Positions 26,401 through 34,771 are shown, counted from the stretch's first letter. The stretch: DNA of 64,000 bases from Verrucomicrobiaceae bacterium (GCA_947440575.1 CANETF010000005.1:1-64000); one strand, 5' to 3'. Made by a program: numbers and translations. The notes: generated from the sequence alone by a model not told the origin.

Positions 26401-26623
26401 GTGGAATCCTGCTGTAGAGGCACAGGCGATTGATCGAGCTCATCGATTTGGTCAGAATCGCGTAGTCAATGCCTACCGATTCGTGACGCGAGGAACTGTC
26501 GAGGAGAGAGTTTTGGCGTTACAGGAGAAGAAGCGAGGGCTAATCTCAGTGAGCATTGAGGAACGATCCCCAATGATGGAGGGATTAAACGACAGGGATC
26601 TAGAGTCGCTTTTGGAGGGCTAA
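23486..26623 (+). CDS. SWIM zinc-finger SNF2-family helicase
   Basis: This 1045-residue protein has an N-terminal SWIM finger, CTC-x9-CEH (about residues 66-80). A long less conserved middle region (about 150-560) follows, as in bacterial HelZ/RapA-like SNF2 proteins. The ATPase core starts with GDDMGLGKT (about 595-603). The Walker B box is LDEAS near 695, where most relatives have DEAQ or DEAH. LALSGTPIEN, FFLRRTKRDVLKELP and the C-terminal arginine-finger box AIDRAHRFGQ complete the core. Such proteins are ATP-driven DNA translocases that remodel protein-DNA complexes. The gene is divergent from parA. The last residues (LNDRDLESLLEG) are an intact family-like end. Confidence 0.94.
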   Translation: MEITEKWLHEIGGWQAMKAARMLVVADKVQVTERTSECIRGSVGGEKSKLNSGLLIRSRSDVENLCTCMVARKTGQICEHALAVGLASLLQKGREQPEKGNPKGFAPSRESALKGAEVATAPGQLSLYLPESLLQSVNSQAKGVTAFLKLEEGEGETSKLAGWLKSRGAPLQNTPLSVPQSALDSLLAASAEHPRIFIGKPGIGMHRPLEVSEACLRPLIRIEFHQLGVDSNKLIALKLLESPAPRLLLAEVPSSTWLYHDGSGTIHPWKMDLGGELGRIAKELLGDCRHRREVLRPIHWLPVHLGPLEEYFQIEFDSILGDRYKVVPCSPCFSIRVSGSLQTVHLSVTATFLEMEWKITSRSDPFPVQDQKVETIFYVRDIDSERILFEFLEELGFQVDGVTGMFDLKGNKEVMRFFGSGLPKLSNRYTVTYTSDWLQATNSLYRISPTVEGHTHSSGSGMDWLAMEFRYEAPNGFRISRSEVLRLIRSGQSTVKGRDGRNYVLDSERCEEFDEVLQDVPVELSTDSMRVGFAHRTYFSPFASRLELASTTDKIINHEEWKGKLGSLRDTLRLYQLEGVAWIVEHLNAGQGVLLGDDMGLGKTLQSIAAIRCLFEQSTNTRQQALVVCPKSLIGNWQAEFERFAPELRLLVVQGAHRKEQLETFDDFDVIITSYPLIARDLALYSTMKFTVGVLDEASFLRNPDTDAAKAVRSLQLGARLALSGTPIENGVRDLWSIFEILLPGYLGKRKTFQERFEKPLESRTDESARTNASIRLRRLIRPFFLRRTKRDVLKELPEKIEQVFWCELSPMQAEMYRAIIEEGREAIRTARRRSGQNGARMTMLTVLLRLRQVCCDLSLVGLPASDVTKVDFYTRSGKWSALDGLLDGVIAGGGKALVFSQFVSYLKLCQEHLNNRGIGYAYLDGGTSDRSGQVKSFQDDPKKAAFLISLKAGGYGLNLTQADHVFLLDPWWNPAVEAQAIDRAHRFGQNRVVNAYRFVTRGTVEERVLALQEKKRGLISVSIEERSPMMEGLNDRDLESLLEG

Positions 26624-26654
26624 ATACCATCTCGGATCGAGTCGATTCGGGGAC

Positions 26655-26695
26655 TCTATAACTACATACAATGTATGTAATGCAAAATGTAGTGG
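26655..26695. other. Palindrome between convergent genes; possible dif-like site
   Basis: TACATAC-AAT-GTATGTA (26663-26679) is a 7-bp perfect inverted repeat with a 3-bp centre. Read on the minus strand the surroundings (GCATTACATACATT, then ATGT) resemble a XerC/XerD dif site (GCATAATGTATATTATGT), but with two extra bases and a poor outer half. It lies between two convergent gene ends, close to where strand composition changes. It is not followed by T-runs, so a terminator is unlikely. The dif assignment is speculative. Confidence 0.25.
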
Positions 26696-26742
26696 TGGCG
26701 GTGCTGGTTGGAGAGTGCAACCCTGTTCACGATGGTCCCCTT

Positions 26743-28719
26743 TTAAGCAATCACTGCGACGACCGCTTCTGTAACTTGGTCAACGCTCATACCGACCATG
26801 CAGTCGTAATGGCCGAATGGACATTCCCGCTTGAAGCATGGACTACATGGAACATGATGCCTTAGGATGCGATGTTTGTTTCCAACTGGTCCAGTCAATG
26901 AGGGCTCTGTTGAACCGAAAATCGACACTGTTCGAACTCCCAAAGCTGCAGCTAGGTGCATGGTTCCCGTGTCGTTTGTCAATAAGAGATCGCAGGTTTG
27001 GAGTTCGGAAATCAATTCAGACAACGATGTCTTGCCAATGCGATTCTGGTGAGGTATTTTGAGACGCGAAGACAAGTTCTCACCCATCGCGGTCTCTCCA
27101 GGCGCACCAAAAAGAAACCACTCTGACTGCTTTGGCCTTAGCCGTTCACTGATCTTATTTGCCGCCTCGGCATATCGCTCGATTGGCCATCGCTTAGCAG
27201 GGCCGTATTCGGCGCCGGCACAAAGACCGAGTCGCAGATGACGAGATCCCCCTCCCTGCCCCTCAGTTTGCGAGTTCGTTTCTTTGAACTCAAGTGCATT
27301 ATGAACAACAGCACCAGCATGAGTGATGATCTCCAAGTATTTTTCGGTATGATGAAGAGGGCGCATGCCGTTTGGGGATTCTGGGCAAACCTGATTTAAC
27401 AATCGAGAGCGAAGGTATCCCCTATGGCCAACTAATCGAGGAATACCCGCCAGCCAAAACTCCAAGGTCGAACGGGTTGAATTGGTGAATAGGATTCCCA
27501 CATCGTATTCGATTTTTGACTTCCGGATGCGTTTTGATGCCTTTAGAAGCCCTTCTCTTGCGACTTTTCCTATATAGGCATCTACCTCAGGTAGAGATGA
27601 CCACAGGTTTTCTAGTTTGTCTGGCCCAAAGACGGTCACTCGAATATCGGGACGGCCCATTTTTAGAGCCCTAATCGCAGGAAGAGCCATACAAGCGTCA
27701 CCAAGCCAATTGGGTGATCGGACCAATACCTCAAATGGTTTGAGTTGGCCGGAGGTCATATTGATTGGGAGGGTAACCCCTCGACGGTAACCGTTTATTA
27801 GAAAATTTGGATTTGGAGTCTTCCACCGATTGTGAACCCAAAACCAGTCGGCCGGCTTTTCCTTGATTACACTCTCAACTACTTTATTAAGATTGGCCGT
27901 AACTTGTTCGATGGTCTCTGTTTTCCCGTCATTTTGGTCGGCTACTGCGGGCAGGACCTTGAGTTTCCAATGTCCGATTCCGTCATTTTGTATGATGATT
28001 GGCAGCAGCAAGGCGTTCCCTCTTCGGGCAAGTAATGCAGCGAGAGGCGTTGTGGATGCTAGTCGTCCAAAAAAGGGACACCACACACCATGATCTCCAG
28101 CATGTTGATCCACGAGCACCCCAAGGCAGCCGCCTTCGCGGACAAATTTCATCGGGCCCGAAAAGCCTTCGGATCGGTCGAACAGATGATAGCCGAGTTT
28201 CTGTCGACGACGAAGCACCAGTTTGTTCAGAAGTGGATTCGAAAGAGGCTGGAAAATGCTACCAGGAGTGCGACCAAAGACATAGAGCGTGGGCACCTGG
28301 GTCAAAAGCTCCCAACAACTGAGGTGACAGACAGCATAGAGAATGTTTCGGCGTTCACGGTCAGCTGCGCGGACGTGTTCGATCCCTTCACTCGTTACAC
28401 GTTTTAATATCTCAGATTCGGGCATCAGCGGAAGCTTAAATCCAGCCAATAAATTTCCTCCCAACGTTGCAAAATGTTCAATCGCTGTCGCTCGAATTTG
28501 AGCTTCGGTCCACTCTCCTGAAAAGGCGATTCGAAGATTTGTTTGAGCGAGTCGACGATAAGGGCCGGCGATCCAGAAGGCGCACCACCCTAGAAATCGA
28601 CCCAAACGAACAATTCCCCCAATTGGAAGCACCCTAAGTCCTGCTTCGGCTGCTCTAAACCCGGCATACTGTAACCAATGAACAAGACGGACCTTCTTGT
28701 CGTCGCGGTCGTTGGCCAT
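26743..28719 (-). CDS. Fusion of lipid A-type (LpxL/HtrB) acyltransferase and GT9 heptosyltransferase-like glycosyltransferase
   Basis: One 658-residue frame carries two envelope enzymes. Residues about 10-310 are a lysophospholipid/lipid A acyltransferase, with the HLSCWE active site (H132, E137, pattern Hx4E), LVDQHAG and a C-terminal WVHNRWK. Residues about 335-655 are glycosyltransferase family 9, with RSPNWLGDACMALPAIRAL, LGLCAGAEYGPAKRWP and TNDTGTMHLAAALG. A Cys-rich end (CSPCFKRECPFGHYDC) resembles WaaF-type heptosyltransferases. Both halves look complete and retain key residues, so a bifunctional LPS assembly enzyme is likely. ATG 28719 (MANDRDD) is preferred; an upstream in-frame ATG nine codons earlier exists. 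The gene follows accC by 41 bp. Confidence 0.9.
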   Translation of the reverse strand: MANDRDDKKVRLVHWLQYAGFRAAEAGLRVLPIGGIVRLGRFLGWCAFWIAGPYRRLAQTNLRIAFSGEWTEAQIRATAIEHFATLGGNLLAGFKLPLMPESEILKRVTSEGIEHVRAADRERRNILYAVCHLSCWELLTQVPTLYVFGRTPGSIFQPLSNPLLNKLVLRRRQKLGYHLFDRSEGFSGPMKFVREGGCLGVLVDQHAGDHGVWCPFFGRLASTTPLAALLARRGNALLLPIIIQNDGIGHWKLKVLPAVADQNDGKTETIEQVTANLNKVVESVIKEKPADWFWVHNRWKTPNPNFLINGYRRGVTLPINMTSGQLKPFEVLVRSPNWLGDACMALPAIRALKMGRPDIRVTVFGPDKLENLWSSLPEVDAYIGKVAREGLLKASKRIRKSKIEYDVGILFTNSTRSTLEFWLAGIPRLVGHRGYLRSRLLNQVCPESPNGMRPLHHTEKYLEIITHAGAVVHNALEFKETNSQTEGQGGGSRHLRLGLCAGAEYGPAKRWPIERYAEAANKISERLRPKQSEWFLFGAPGETAMGENLSSRLKIPHQNRIGKTSLSELISELQTCDLLLTNDTGTMHLAAALGVRTVSIFGSTEPSLTGPVGNKHRILRHHVPCSPCFKRECPFGHYDCMVGMSVDQVTEAVVAVIA

Positions 28720-28760
28720 ACGAGTCATTCCTGGTGCCGATCGCAAGGCTTGTGCGCGCC

Positions 28761-30122
28761 TTAACCTTTCAACCCCTCAGCCCGTAGAAAATTCTCCACC
28801 CACGTGATGTCATAGTTTCCGTTTTGGAAATCTGATGTGGTTAAAATCTGCGACTGGAGAGGAATTGTGGTTTTGATTCCTTCTACTACAAATTCTCCTA
28901 GCGCCCGTCGCATACGCTTAATCGCGATCTCGCGAGTCGCCCCGGTTACGATCAGCTTGGCAATCATCGAGTCATAAAAAGGCGGCACTTCGTAGCCAGC
29001 ATAAACATGGGTATCAACCCGCACTCCCCTGCCTCCTGAAGTGTACCAGAGCTTAATCTTTCCAGGGCTCGGGGTAAAGTTGCGAAACGGATCCTCCGCA
29101 TTGATGCGACATTCGATGCTGTGACCTCGCGCCACAGCATTTACCACGTGTTCTGAAAGTGGTAATCCGGCGGCAATTCTTATTTGTTCCTTGATCAGAT
29201 CGCAGCCGTAAACCTCTTCGGTAATAGGGTGCTCCACTTGGATCCGAGTGTTCATTTCCATGAAGTAGAAATTCTTACAGTCATTATCGACTAGGAATTC
29301 GATCGTGCCGCAGTTTTCATATCCGATCTGCTTGCAAAGACTAACTGTTGCCTCACCCATGGCCTTACGGAGATGATCAGGCAGTTTTGGGGATGGACAC
29401 TCTTCGATGATTTTCTGGTTTCGGCGCTGCATTGAGCAATCACGTTCCCCGAGATGGACCACATTTCCGAGACTGTCCGCTACAACTTGGAATTCTATAT
29501 GGTGAGGTTTCTCGACCAACTTTTCCATGTACATTGATCCGTCACCAAAACATTTTAACGCCTCAAGAGAAGCGGCTTGGAAGCTTGAAATCAAAGTCGC
29601 CTCGTTCAATACAGGTCTCATTCCACGACCACCACCACCTGCTGTAGCCTTGATCATCACGGGATAACCAAGCTCGCGAGCGACCTTAAGTGCCTCTTCT
29701 TCATTGGCCACGATGCCATCCGAACCCGGTGTGACAGGAACGCCGGCAGCACGAGCTGTGGCACGAGCTGAATTCTTATCGCCCATCAATGAGATGCAGC
29801 GTGACGAAGGTCCGATGAACTTGATTTTGCATCTTTCGCAGATGTCGGCAAACTCCGCATTTTCAGAGAGAAATCCATATCCAGGGTGGATTGCATCGAC
29901 ATTAGCCACCTCAGCTGCGCTGATGATGCGGCTCATCTTGAGATAGCTCTCAGAACTCGGTCCCGGGCCAATGCAGATCGCCTCATCTGCTAGATGAACA
30001 TGCATCGAATCGACGTCTGCTTCGGAGTAAACAGCAACCGTTTTTACGTCCAACTCTTTGCACGCACGAATGACGCGCAGGGCGATTTCACCACGGTTGG
30101 CGACTAGAACTTTTCGGAACAT
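28761..30122 (-). CDS. accC: Acetyl-CoA carboxylase, biotin carboxylase subunit
   Basis: This 453-residue ATP-grasp enzyme carboxylates biotin on AccB in fatty-acid synthesis. The start MFRKVLVANRGEIALRVIRA is typical. The ATP-binding glycine loop KATAGGGGRGMR (about 160) is present, as are the catalytic region MEMNTRIQVEHPITE (about 290) and GHSIECRINAEDP. The length matches E. coli AccC (449). It lies 74 bp downstream of accB in the same direction, the standard accBC operon. The LpxL-GT9 fusion follows, linking fatty-acid supply to lipid A acylation in one transcript by position. Confidence 0.97.
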   Translation of the reverse strand: MFRKVLVANRGEIALRVIRACKELDVKTVAVYSEADVDSMHVHLADEAICIGPGPSSESYLKMSRIISAAEVANVDAIHPGYGFLSENAEFADICERCKIKFIGPSSRCISLMGDKNSARATARAAGVPVTPGSDGIVANEEEALKVARELGYPVMIKATAGGGGRGMRPVLNEATLISSFQAASLEALKCFGDGSMYMEKLVEKPHHIEFQVVADSLGNVVHLGERDCSMQRRNQKIIEECPSPKLPDHLRKAMGEATVSLCKQIGYENCGTIEFLVDNDCKNFYFMEMNTRIQVEHPITEEVYGCDLIKEQIRIAAGLPLSEHVVNAVARGHSIECRINAEDPFRNFTPSPGKIKLWYTSGGRGVRVDTHVYAGYEVPPFYDSMIAKLIVTGATREIAIKRMRRALGEFVVEGIKTTIPLQSQILTTSDFQNGNYDITWVENFLRAEGLKG

Positions 30123-30196
30123 AGGAAGGGTAATGAATAGAAGGAGTAGATTGTTCCCGAAAGAATGGGAAACATCGTCGGTAATATGCGGCTGAT

Positions 30197-30721
30197 TTAC
30201 GCCTTCAGTTCAAATAGCGGCTGGCCATATTGAACAGGCTTCCCATCGACTGCTAGCAAACGTGCGACAACACCGCGCGTTTCAGCTTTGATTTCGTTCA
30301 TGACCTTCATGGCTTCAATGATGCAGACGGTCGTGTTCTCGTCCACCTGATCCCCGATCTTTACAAAAGGAGTCTCACCCGGAGCAGAGGCGAGATAGAA
30401 AGTTCCCACCATTGGACTTGTAATCGCAGGACCTGCCGCTTCAGGTGCGACTTCGACTGAAGGCGCGCTAATCGGAGGTGCTGCAGAAATCGGAGCTGCC
30501 GGCAACGCATATGCCGGAGCAGATGCAGAACCAGAAGGAAGGTACTTGAGAAGGCTCTTCGCAGTCTCGAAGTCCGATCCTCGGCGGAGTTCTATCTTGG
30601 AACCTTCCTGCTCAAAATGAAAATAACTCAGGTCATTCTCAGCCATGAGTGCGACAATTTGCCGAATTTGTTTGAGATCCAAGGTATTAGCCTCTTTAGC
30701 AGCAGATTTGGGTTGGTCCAT
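30197..30721 (-). CDS. accB: Acetyl-CoA carboxylase, biotin carboxyl carrier protein
   Basis: This 174-residue protein has an N-terminal helical region, LKQIRQIVALMAENDLSYF (about 15-35), binding the carboxylase. An Ala/Pro-rich mobile linker follows (about 68-105), then a biotinyl domain (about 98-174). The biotinylation motif is EAMKVMNEIKAE, in which the Lys of AMKV/M is modified. The protein carries carboxybiotin between the subunits of acetyl-CoA carboxylase. The residue order, length and operon position before accC all fit. The genes for the carboxyltransferase subunits (accA, accD) are not in this window. Confidence 0.96.
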   Translation of the reverse strand: MDQPKSAAKEANTLDLKQIRQIVALMAENDLSYFHFEQEGSKIELRRGSDFETAKSLLKYLPSGSASAPAYALPAAPISAAPPISAPSVEVAPEAAGPAITSPMVGTFYLASAPGETPFVKIGDQVDENTTVCIIEAMKVMNEIKAETRGVVARLLAVDGKPVQYGQPLFELKA

Positions 30722-30817
30722 GTGACAAATAATTGAGTCTGAAGATGGATGTTACAAGGCTGAAGCCGTGCCGCAACCATAAAAGCCACGGTTTACGAGC
30801 CTTATGAAATGAACGGC

Positions 30818-31864
30818 TCATATTCCCTGGCTATCCAGTAACATTTGTGTGGCTTCAGCAATCAAAGAGGGACCGCGAAAGACGAGGCCGCTATAAATCT
30901 GAACTAGATCGGCCCCGAGCCTGCGTTTTTCCGCTGCGTCAGCTCCTGAAACAATTCCACCCACTCCGATTAACGGAATCTCAGGCCTCAATCCGGCTCT
31001 AAATACCGCGAGAACCTCGTTGGATCGCGTTCGAACAGGCTCACCGCTCAGTCCACCAATCTCATTGGCGAACCTGTGAGGATGAACGCCACTATGATCG
31101 ATGGTTGTGTTGGTTGCAATGACTCCATCAACACCAACCTCATTGAAAACCCGCACTAGATCTGAAATGCCTTCGCACGTCAGGTCTGGAGCGATCTTGA
31201 CAACGATGGGCACCATTCTTCCAGTCTTCTCCTTCAATGTCCCCTGCTCTGAACGAACGGCAATCAGCAAACTTCGAATGGCGTTTTCTGATTGCAAATC
31301 GCGTAGGCCCTTAGTGTTGGGTGACGAGATGTTGACTGCGACGTAATCTGCCACGTCGTAAGTCGCCCTCAGACAAAAGAGATAGTCTTCGACGGCCTTC
31401 TCATTCGGGGTATCAAAATTCTTTCCAATATTGACACCCACGACCGACTTTGCCCGTCGATTCCGAAGGCGTTCTACGGCCTTATGAATCCCTGGATTAT
31501 TGAATCCCATTCGATTAATCAAGCCACGATGCTCGGGCAGACGAAACAGTCGAGGCTTCGGATTTCCGGGCTGAGGCCTCGGAGTTAGGGTGCCGACTTC
31601 GACAATCCCAAATCCTAGTTTGCTCCAAGCGTCAACCGCTGCGGCCGACTTGTCCATCCCGGCCGCCAAGCCCAACCGGTTCGGAAAATTGAGACCCATT
31701 ACCGAAACTGGAGGGCCATCTACAACCGCTTCGCGCCCCAGTATCCCCAAGCTGTGAGTGACCCGCATCATACGGGTTGTTAACTCGTGAGCGGCCTCAG
31801 CATCCATACGGAACAACAGAGGCTTAATAAGGGGGTAAAGAAGGCTTGCCAAAGACATGTCCAT
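30818..31864 (-). CDS. pyrD: Dihydroorotate dehydrogenase (quinone), class 2
   Basis: This 348-residue FMN enzyme oxidises dihydroorotate in pyrimidine synthesis and passes electrons to quinone. The N-terminal helices (YPLIKPLLFRMDAEAAHEL) are the class 2 membrane-associated extension. NRLGLAAGMDKSAAAVDAW, GFGIVEVGTLTPRPQPGNPK and the active-site VNISSPNTKGLRDLQ, with the class 2 catalytic serine, are all present. IGVGGIVSGADAAEK binds FMN phosphate. It sits between the squalene-repeat protein (43 bp upstream) and accB (96 bp downstream). No PyrR or attenuator structure was seen. Confidence 0.96.
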   Translation of the reverse strand: MDMSLASLLYPLIKPLLFRMDAEAAHELTTRMMRVTHSLGILGREAVVDGPPVSVMGLNFPNRLGLAAGMDKSAAAVDAWSKLGFGIVEVGTLTPRPQPGNPKPRLFRLPEHRGLINRMGFNNPGIHKAVERLRNRRAKSVVGVNIGKNFDTPNEKAVEDYLFCLRATYDVADYVAVNISSPNTKGLRDLQSENAIRSLLIAVRSEQGTLKEKTGRMVPIVVKIAPDLTCEGISDLVRVFNEVGVDGVIATNTTIDHSGVHPHRFANEIGGLSGEPVRTRSNEVLAVFRAGLRPEIPLIGVGGIVSGADAAEKRRLGADLVQIYSGLVFRGPSLIAEATQMLLDSQGI

Positions 31865-31907
31865 TACCTCGCCTCCCCGAAGCGTCTGTCAATGAATGCG
31901 TGTCATC

Positions 31908-33860
31908 CTACTCAAAGATAGAGCCCTCGTCGCGATCTGCGACCTTCAGGTAGCGGTAATAGACTTCCAATTGCAAAGTGCACAGCGCCTGACGATAGAT
32001 ATCATTTTTGGCATCTCCCGCAGCCCAGTTGGCTCGACCCGCCTTAAAGCTCCCATTTGGCTGCTGGGCAGCGAGAATTTGAGGCAGGAATTGCTCATTG
32101 TAGAACTTCCACTCCGCACCACCCTGTTGAAAGAAGGCCTGAGTGTAGTAGTACCAGCAGTAAAGATTGCAGTTTTTGTTCCAATCGAGCGGTTCTGCGG
32201 TGAGGAACTCTTGAAGAAATCCGATGCCCTTTTTGATCGAAGCGGTTTTGCCTTTCGACAGAGTCTGCAAACCCAAAACACCGCAGCCAGTGAGGCTCCA
32301 TTGATTGTAGTGGTCGTCCCGTTTTTCCTTTCCAAACCCACCTTCCTTGGTCTGTTTGGACAGAATGTACTCAACGCAGTTATCGATTGCCTTGGATAGC
32401 CCTGGGATCTTAAGGCTAGTATTCTTCGCGGCCTTCAGCGCCTGATACTGCCAACCGGCAACGGAGAGGTCTTCACCCTTACTGTCCTTCGTGTAGGCAA
32501 TAGGCAGGCCCGCCTGGTCACCGCCATAGGTCCAAGAGCCCCGGGTATTTTGGTTATCGATAATCAGTTTGACCCCCTTTTCGAACGTCTCCCTCATGCC
32601 GGGGAGTTGTTTGGCACCAAGGCGTGCTAGAGTATACATTTCACCCAGAGCATAAGTTGCAATCCCGTGCTCGTAGGTAGCTGAATTGGCCGTCGGATTT
32701 TCAGCCAGAATGCCACTTGGGTGCTTTTGACCCAATTCCACCAAAAACATGATCCCTTTCATCACATTATCCCCATAGAAAGGTGAGTCAGGAGTCTCAC
32801 AACGACCGAGGTAGCATAAAAGCACCATTCCGGTATAGGCGGCCTTGTTTCCAGCACCCCACGAACCATCGGCATTTTGCTTCGTTTTGAGCCACTCAAG
32901 TGACTGGGATACAGCCCGCTCGCACTCACTCGACCCACCATTCTGTGCGAGTTTCTGCAACCGTTCAGCAGACGAGCAACGGCTGCGCATTGAAGGAGGC
33001 AGGCTCACAAAGCCAGCCGATCCACCAATACCCATCCCCGTTCCAAAACCGCCTCCGGCCCCAGCTTTGCCGAAGCCACCACTCCCCAAAGTTCCACCAC
33101 CCATGGGCGAACTGACATCCGGTACATCCAAAAGATCCGGTGGAGCCTCGGGCAAAGTCACCTCCGAAGTTGTGCTATTGCTCACAATTTTCTTCATTGG
33201 CATGCTCTTATTGAGCGTGGTGCGCTTCTTCTGCTGCACTTGATGCTTCATATCTGCGGACGCCGCAGCGCCCTGAGCCGTGCCCCCCCCAGGAAGAAAG
33301 TCCACCTCCTTCTCAATCATCTGCGAACTAACTACGATGATTCCAGCGATCAAAATGATTCCGGCATGAATTGCCAGACTCAATGTCAAAGAGCCACCGC
33401 CGACTTTTTTCCAGAGTTTAACGAATGGATGAGGAGGTTTAACCTCGTCAAAATGGGTCGCAGCTTCTGGGTGAAAAATTTCACCTTCAGCAGGAACATA
33501 AATAGGCACCTCGGGTTCAGTCGCCGCCGAAACCGCCGTGTTTGTAGGAGGTAAGTCTGAAGCATTGGACTGGGGCGGGATCACTGGAACAGAGCCACTG
33601 CCTGCGTTTGGTGCCGGATAGCCATATCCAGGAGGTGGATAACCAGGCGGCCAACCTGCAGGCGCTGTCCCCACCTGCGGAGGCGGATACCCTTGCGGCC
33701 ATCCCTCAGGCGGCACCATTCCTTGAGGCAAGGTTTGCCCATAGCTAGGCGGTGGATAGCCTGGAGGCCATCCAGCAGGGACCGGGACCGACCCACTGGT
33801 TGGCGGTGGGGGCAAATGGGCGCGATTGGTGTTGCCTGAGGAGGGTGTTGGTTCGCTCAT
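31908..33860 (-). CDS. Single-pass membrane protein with Pro-rich N-terminus and prenyltransferase/squalene-oxidase repeats
   Basis: This 650-residue protein uses ATG 33860; an upstream TTG is less likely. Residues about 20-95 are cytoplasmic and proline-rich, with three to four copies of GWPPGYPPP-like units. One transmembrane segment follows (about 165-190, LSLAIHAGIILIAGIIVVS), then a Gly-rich stretch (about 250-290). The C-terminal part (about 325-640) holds alpha-toroid repeats of the prenyltransferase/squalene oxidase type, with motifs such as NADGSWG, NTRGSWTYGGDQ, KEGGFGKE and QPNGSFKAG. No DxDD cyclase motif was noted, so enzyme activity is unlikely and a binding role more plausible. 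It heads the pyrD-accBC run. Confidence 0.85.
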   Translation of the reverse strand: MSEPTPSSGNTNRAHLPPPPTSGSVPVPAGWPPGYPPPSYGQTLPQGMVPPEGWPQGYPPPQVGTAPAGWPPGYPPPGYGYPAPNAGSGSVPVIPPQSNASDLPPTNTAVSAATEPEVPIYVPAEGEIFHPEAATHFDEVKPPHPFVKLWKKVGGGSLTLSLAIHAGIILIAGIIVVSSQMIEKEVDFLPGGGTAQGAAASADMKHQVQQKKRTTLNKSMPMKKIVSNSTTSEVTLPEAPPDLLDVPDVSSPMGGGTLGSGGFGKAGAGGGFGTGMGIGGSAGFVSLPPSMRSRCSSAERLQKLAQNGGSSECERAVSQSLEWLKTKQNADGSWGAGNKAAYTGMVLLCYLGRCETPDSPFYGDNVMKGIMFLVELGQKHPSGILAENPTANSATYEHGIATYALGEMYTLARLGAKQLPGMRETFEKGVKLIIDNQNTRGSWTYGGDQAGLPIAYTKDSKGEDLSVAGWQYQALKAAKNTSLKIPGLSKAIDNCVEYILSKQTKEGGFGKEKRDDHYNQWSLTGCGVLGLQTLSKGKTASIKKGIGFLQEFLTAEPLDWNKNCNLYCWYYYTQAFFQQGGAEWKFYNEQFLPQILAAQQPNGSFKAGRANWAAGDAKNDIYRQALCTLQLEVYYRYLKVADRDEGSIFE

Positions 33861-33979
33861 AATTGGAGGTTTAACAATGAGGATAGACAAAAGATCTAGC
33901 CTTGTCAGTTCAAAAAAAATGACTATTTGCCGGTTTATTGGACTTTTTTGACGATCCTGAGGGGAATCCCTTGATCCAG

Positions 33980-34771
33980 CTACCGCAAATTCACAGCGCC
34001 CCCATCGATCAAATAGGCTGATCCTGTCACGAAAGAGGCCTCATCACTGCAAAGATACACAGCGAGACTCGCGATCTCCTCGGGTTTCGCCATACGACCA
34101 ATTGGCTGGGCCGCACTCAGCTTTGCAAACATTTCCGCCTCATTACCCGGGTAGTTCTTTGCCAAATAGCCATCTACAAAGGGCGTATGCACTCGCGCTG
34201 GGCAAATGCAATTGCAACGGATGCCCCGGGCAATGAAGTCCTTCGCAATCGAGTATGTCATTGTTTCAACTGCACCCTTCGTCATGGAGTAGCCATACCG
34301 CTCGGCCAACCCCATCATGGAAGCAATCGAGCAAAGATTCAATACCACCCCTCCGCCGGTTTCGACCATACGCCTGACGGCCTCCTGTGCACAAAAGAAC
34401 ACACCCTTGATGTTGATTCGATACAAGCGGTCTATGTCAGACTCCTGAGTCGTCAGTAGATTTCCAATGTGAGCCACGCCCGCATTGTTAACGAGAATAT
34501 CGATTTTGCCGTGCCGGTCTTCAATGTCAGCAAAGACTCTCGCTACCGCCGCCCCATCGCCCACATCGCATGCATTCGAGTGGGCTTGCCCGCCATCAGC
34601 GATGATTCGAGAAACAGTAGCTAATGCCGCTTCAGATGTGAGGTCGAGCACTTCAACCACAGCCCCTTGTCGGGCAAAAGCCTCAGCAATTGCTTGTCCA
34701 ATGCCCGAACCGCCACCGGTTACTACCGCTACCTTTTTGGAAAGAGAAAACATCTCCGGAATGATCTCCAT
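33980..34771 (-). CDS. Short-chain dehydrogenase/reductase (classical SDR)
   Basis: This 263-residue NAD(P)-dependent oxidoreductase has the cofactor motif TGGGSGIG (TGx3GxG) near 18, NNAG near 90, a Ser in CSIASMMG near 145 and YSMTK (YxxxK) near 158. VTGSAYLIDGGAVN at the end is the usual SDR closure. Acidic LDLTSEAA after beta-2 favours NAD. I start at ATG 34771; ATG 34753 is also possible. It is divergent from the PmoA-family gene with a 117-bp gap. Together with the nearby secreted genes it may act in sugar (deoxyhexose) oxidation, which is inference. Confidence 0.93.
   Translation of the reverse strand: MEIIPEMFSLSKKVAVVTGGGSGIGQAIAEAFARQGAVVEVLDLTSEAALATVSRIIADGGQAHSNACDVGDGAAVARVFADIEDRHGKIDILVNNAGVAHIGNLLTTQESDIDRLYRINIKGVFFCAQEAVRRMVETGGGVVLNLCSIASMMGLAERYGYSMTKGAVETMTYSIAKDFIARGIRCNCICPARVHTPFVDGYLAKNYPGNEAEMFAKLSAAQPIGRMAKPEEIASLAVYLCSDEASFVTGSAYLIDGGAVNLR

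Noticed and set aside
21466-26623. A defence island (unknown protein, ParA, SNF2)
   Set aside because: The unknown protein has a secretion signal, ParA is of the ordinary Soj type, and no nuclease, methylase or toxin domain was recognised. Linkage alone does not support defence.
26663-26679. Intrinsic terminator shared by the convergent genes
   Set aside because: The stem is only 7 AT-rich base pairs and no T-run follows on either strand.
33600-33800. Tandem repeats resembling a CRISPR or satellite array
   Set aside because: The repetition encodes GWPPGYPPP-like protein units within the squalene-repeat protein; spacers are not present.
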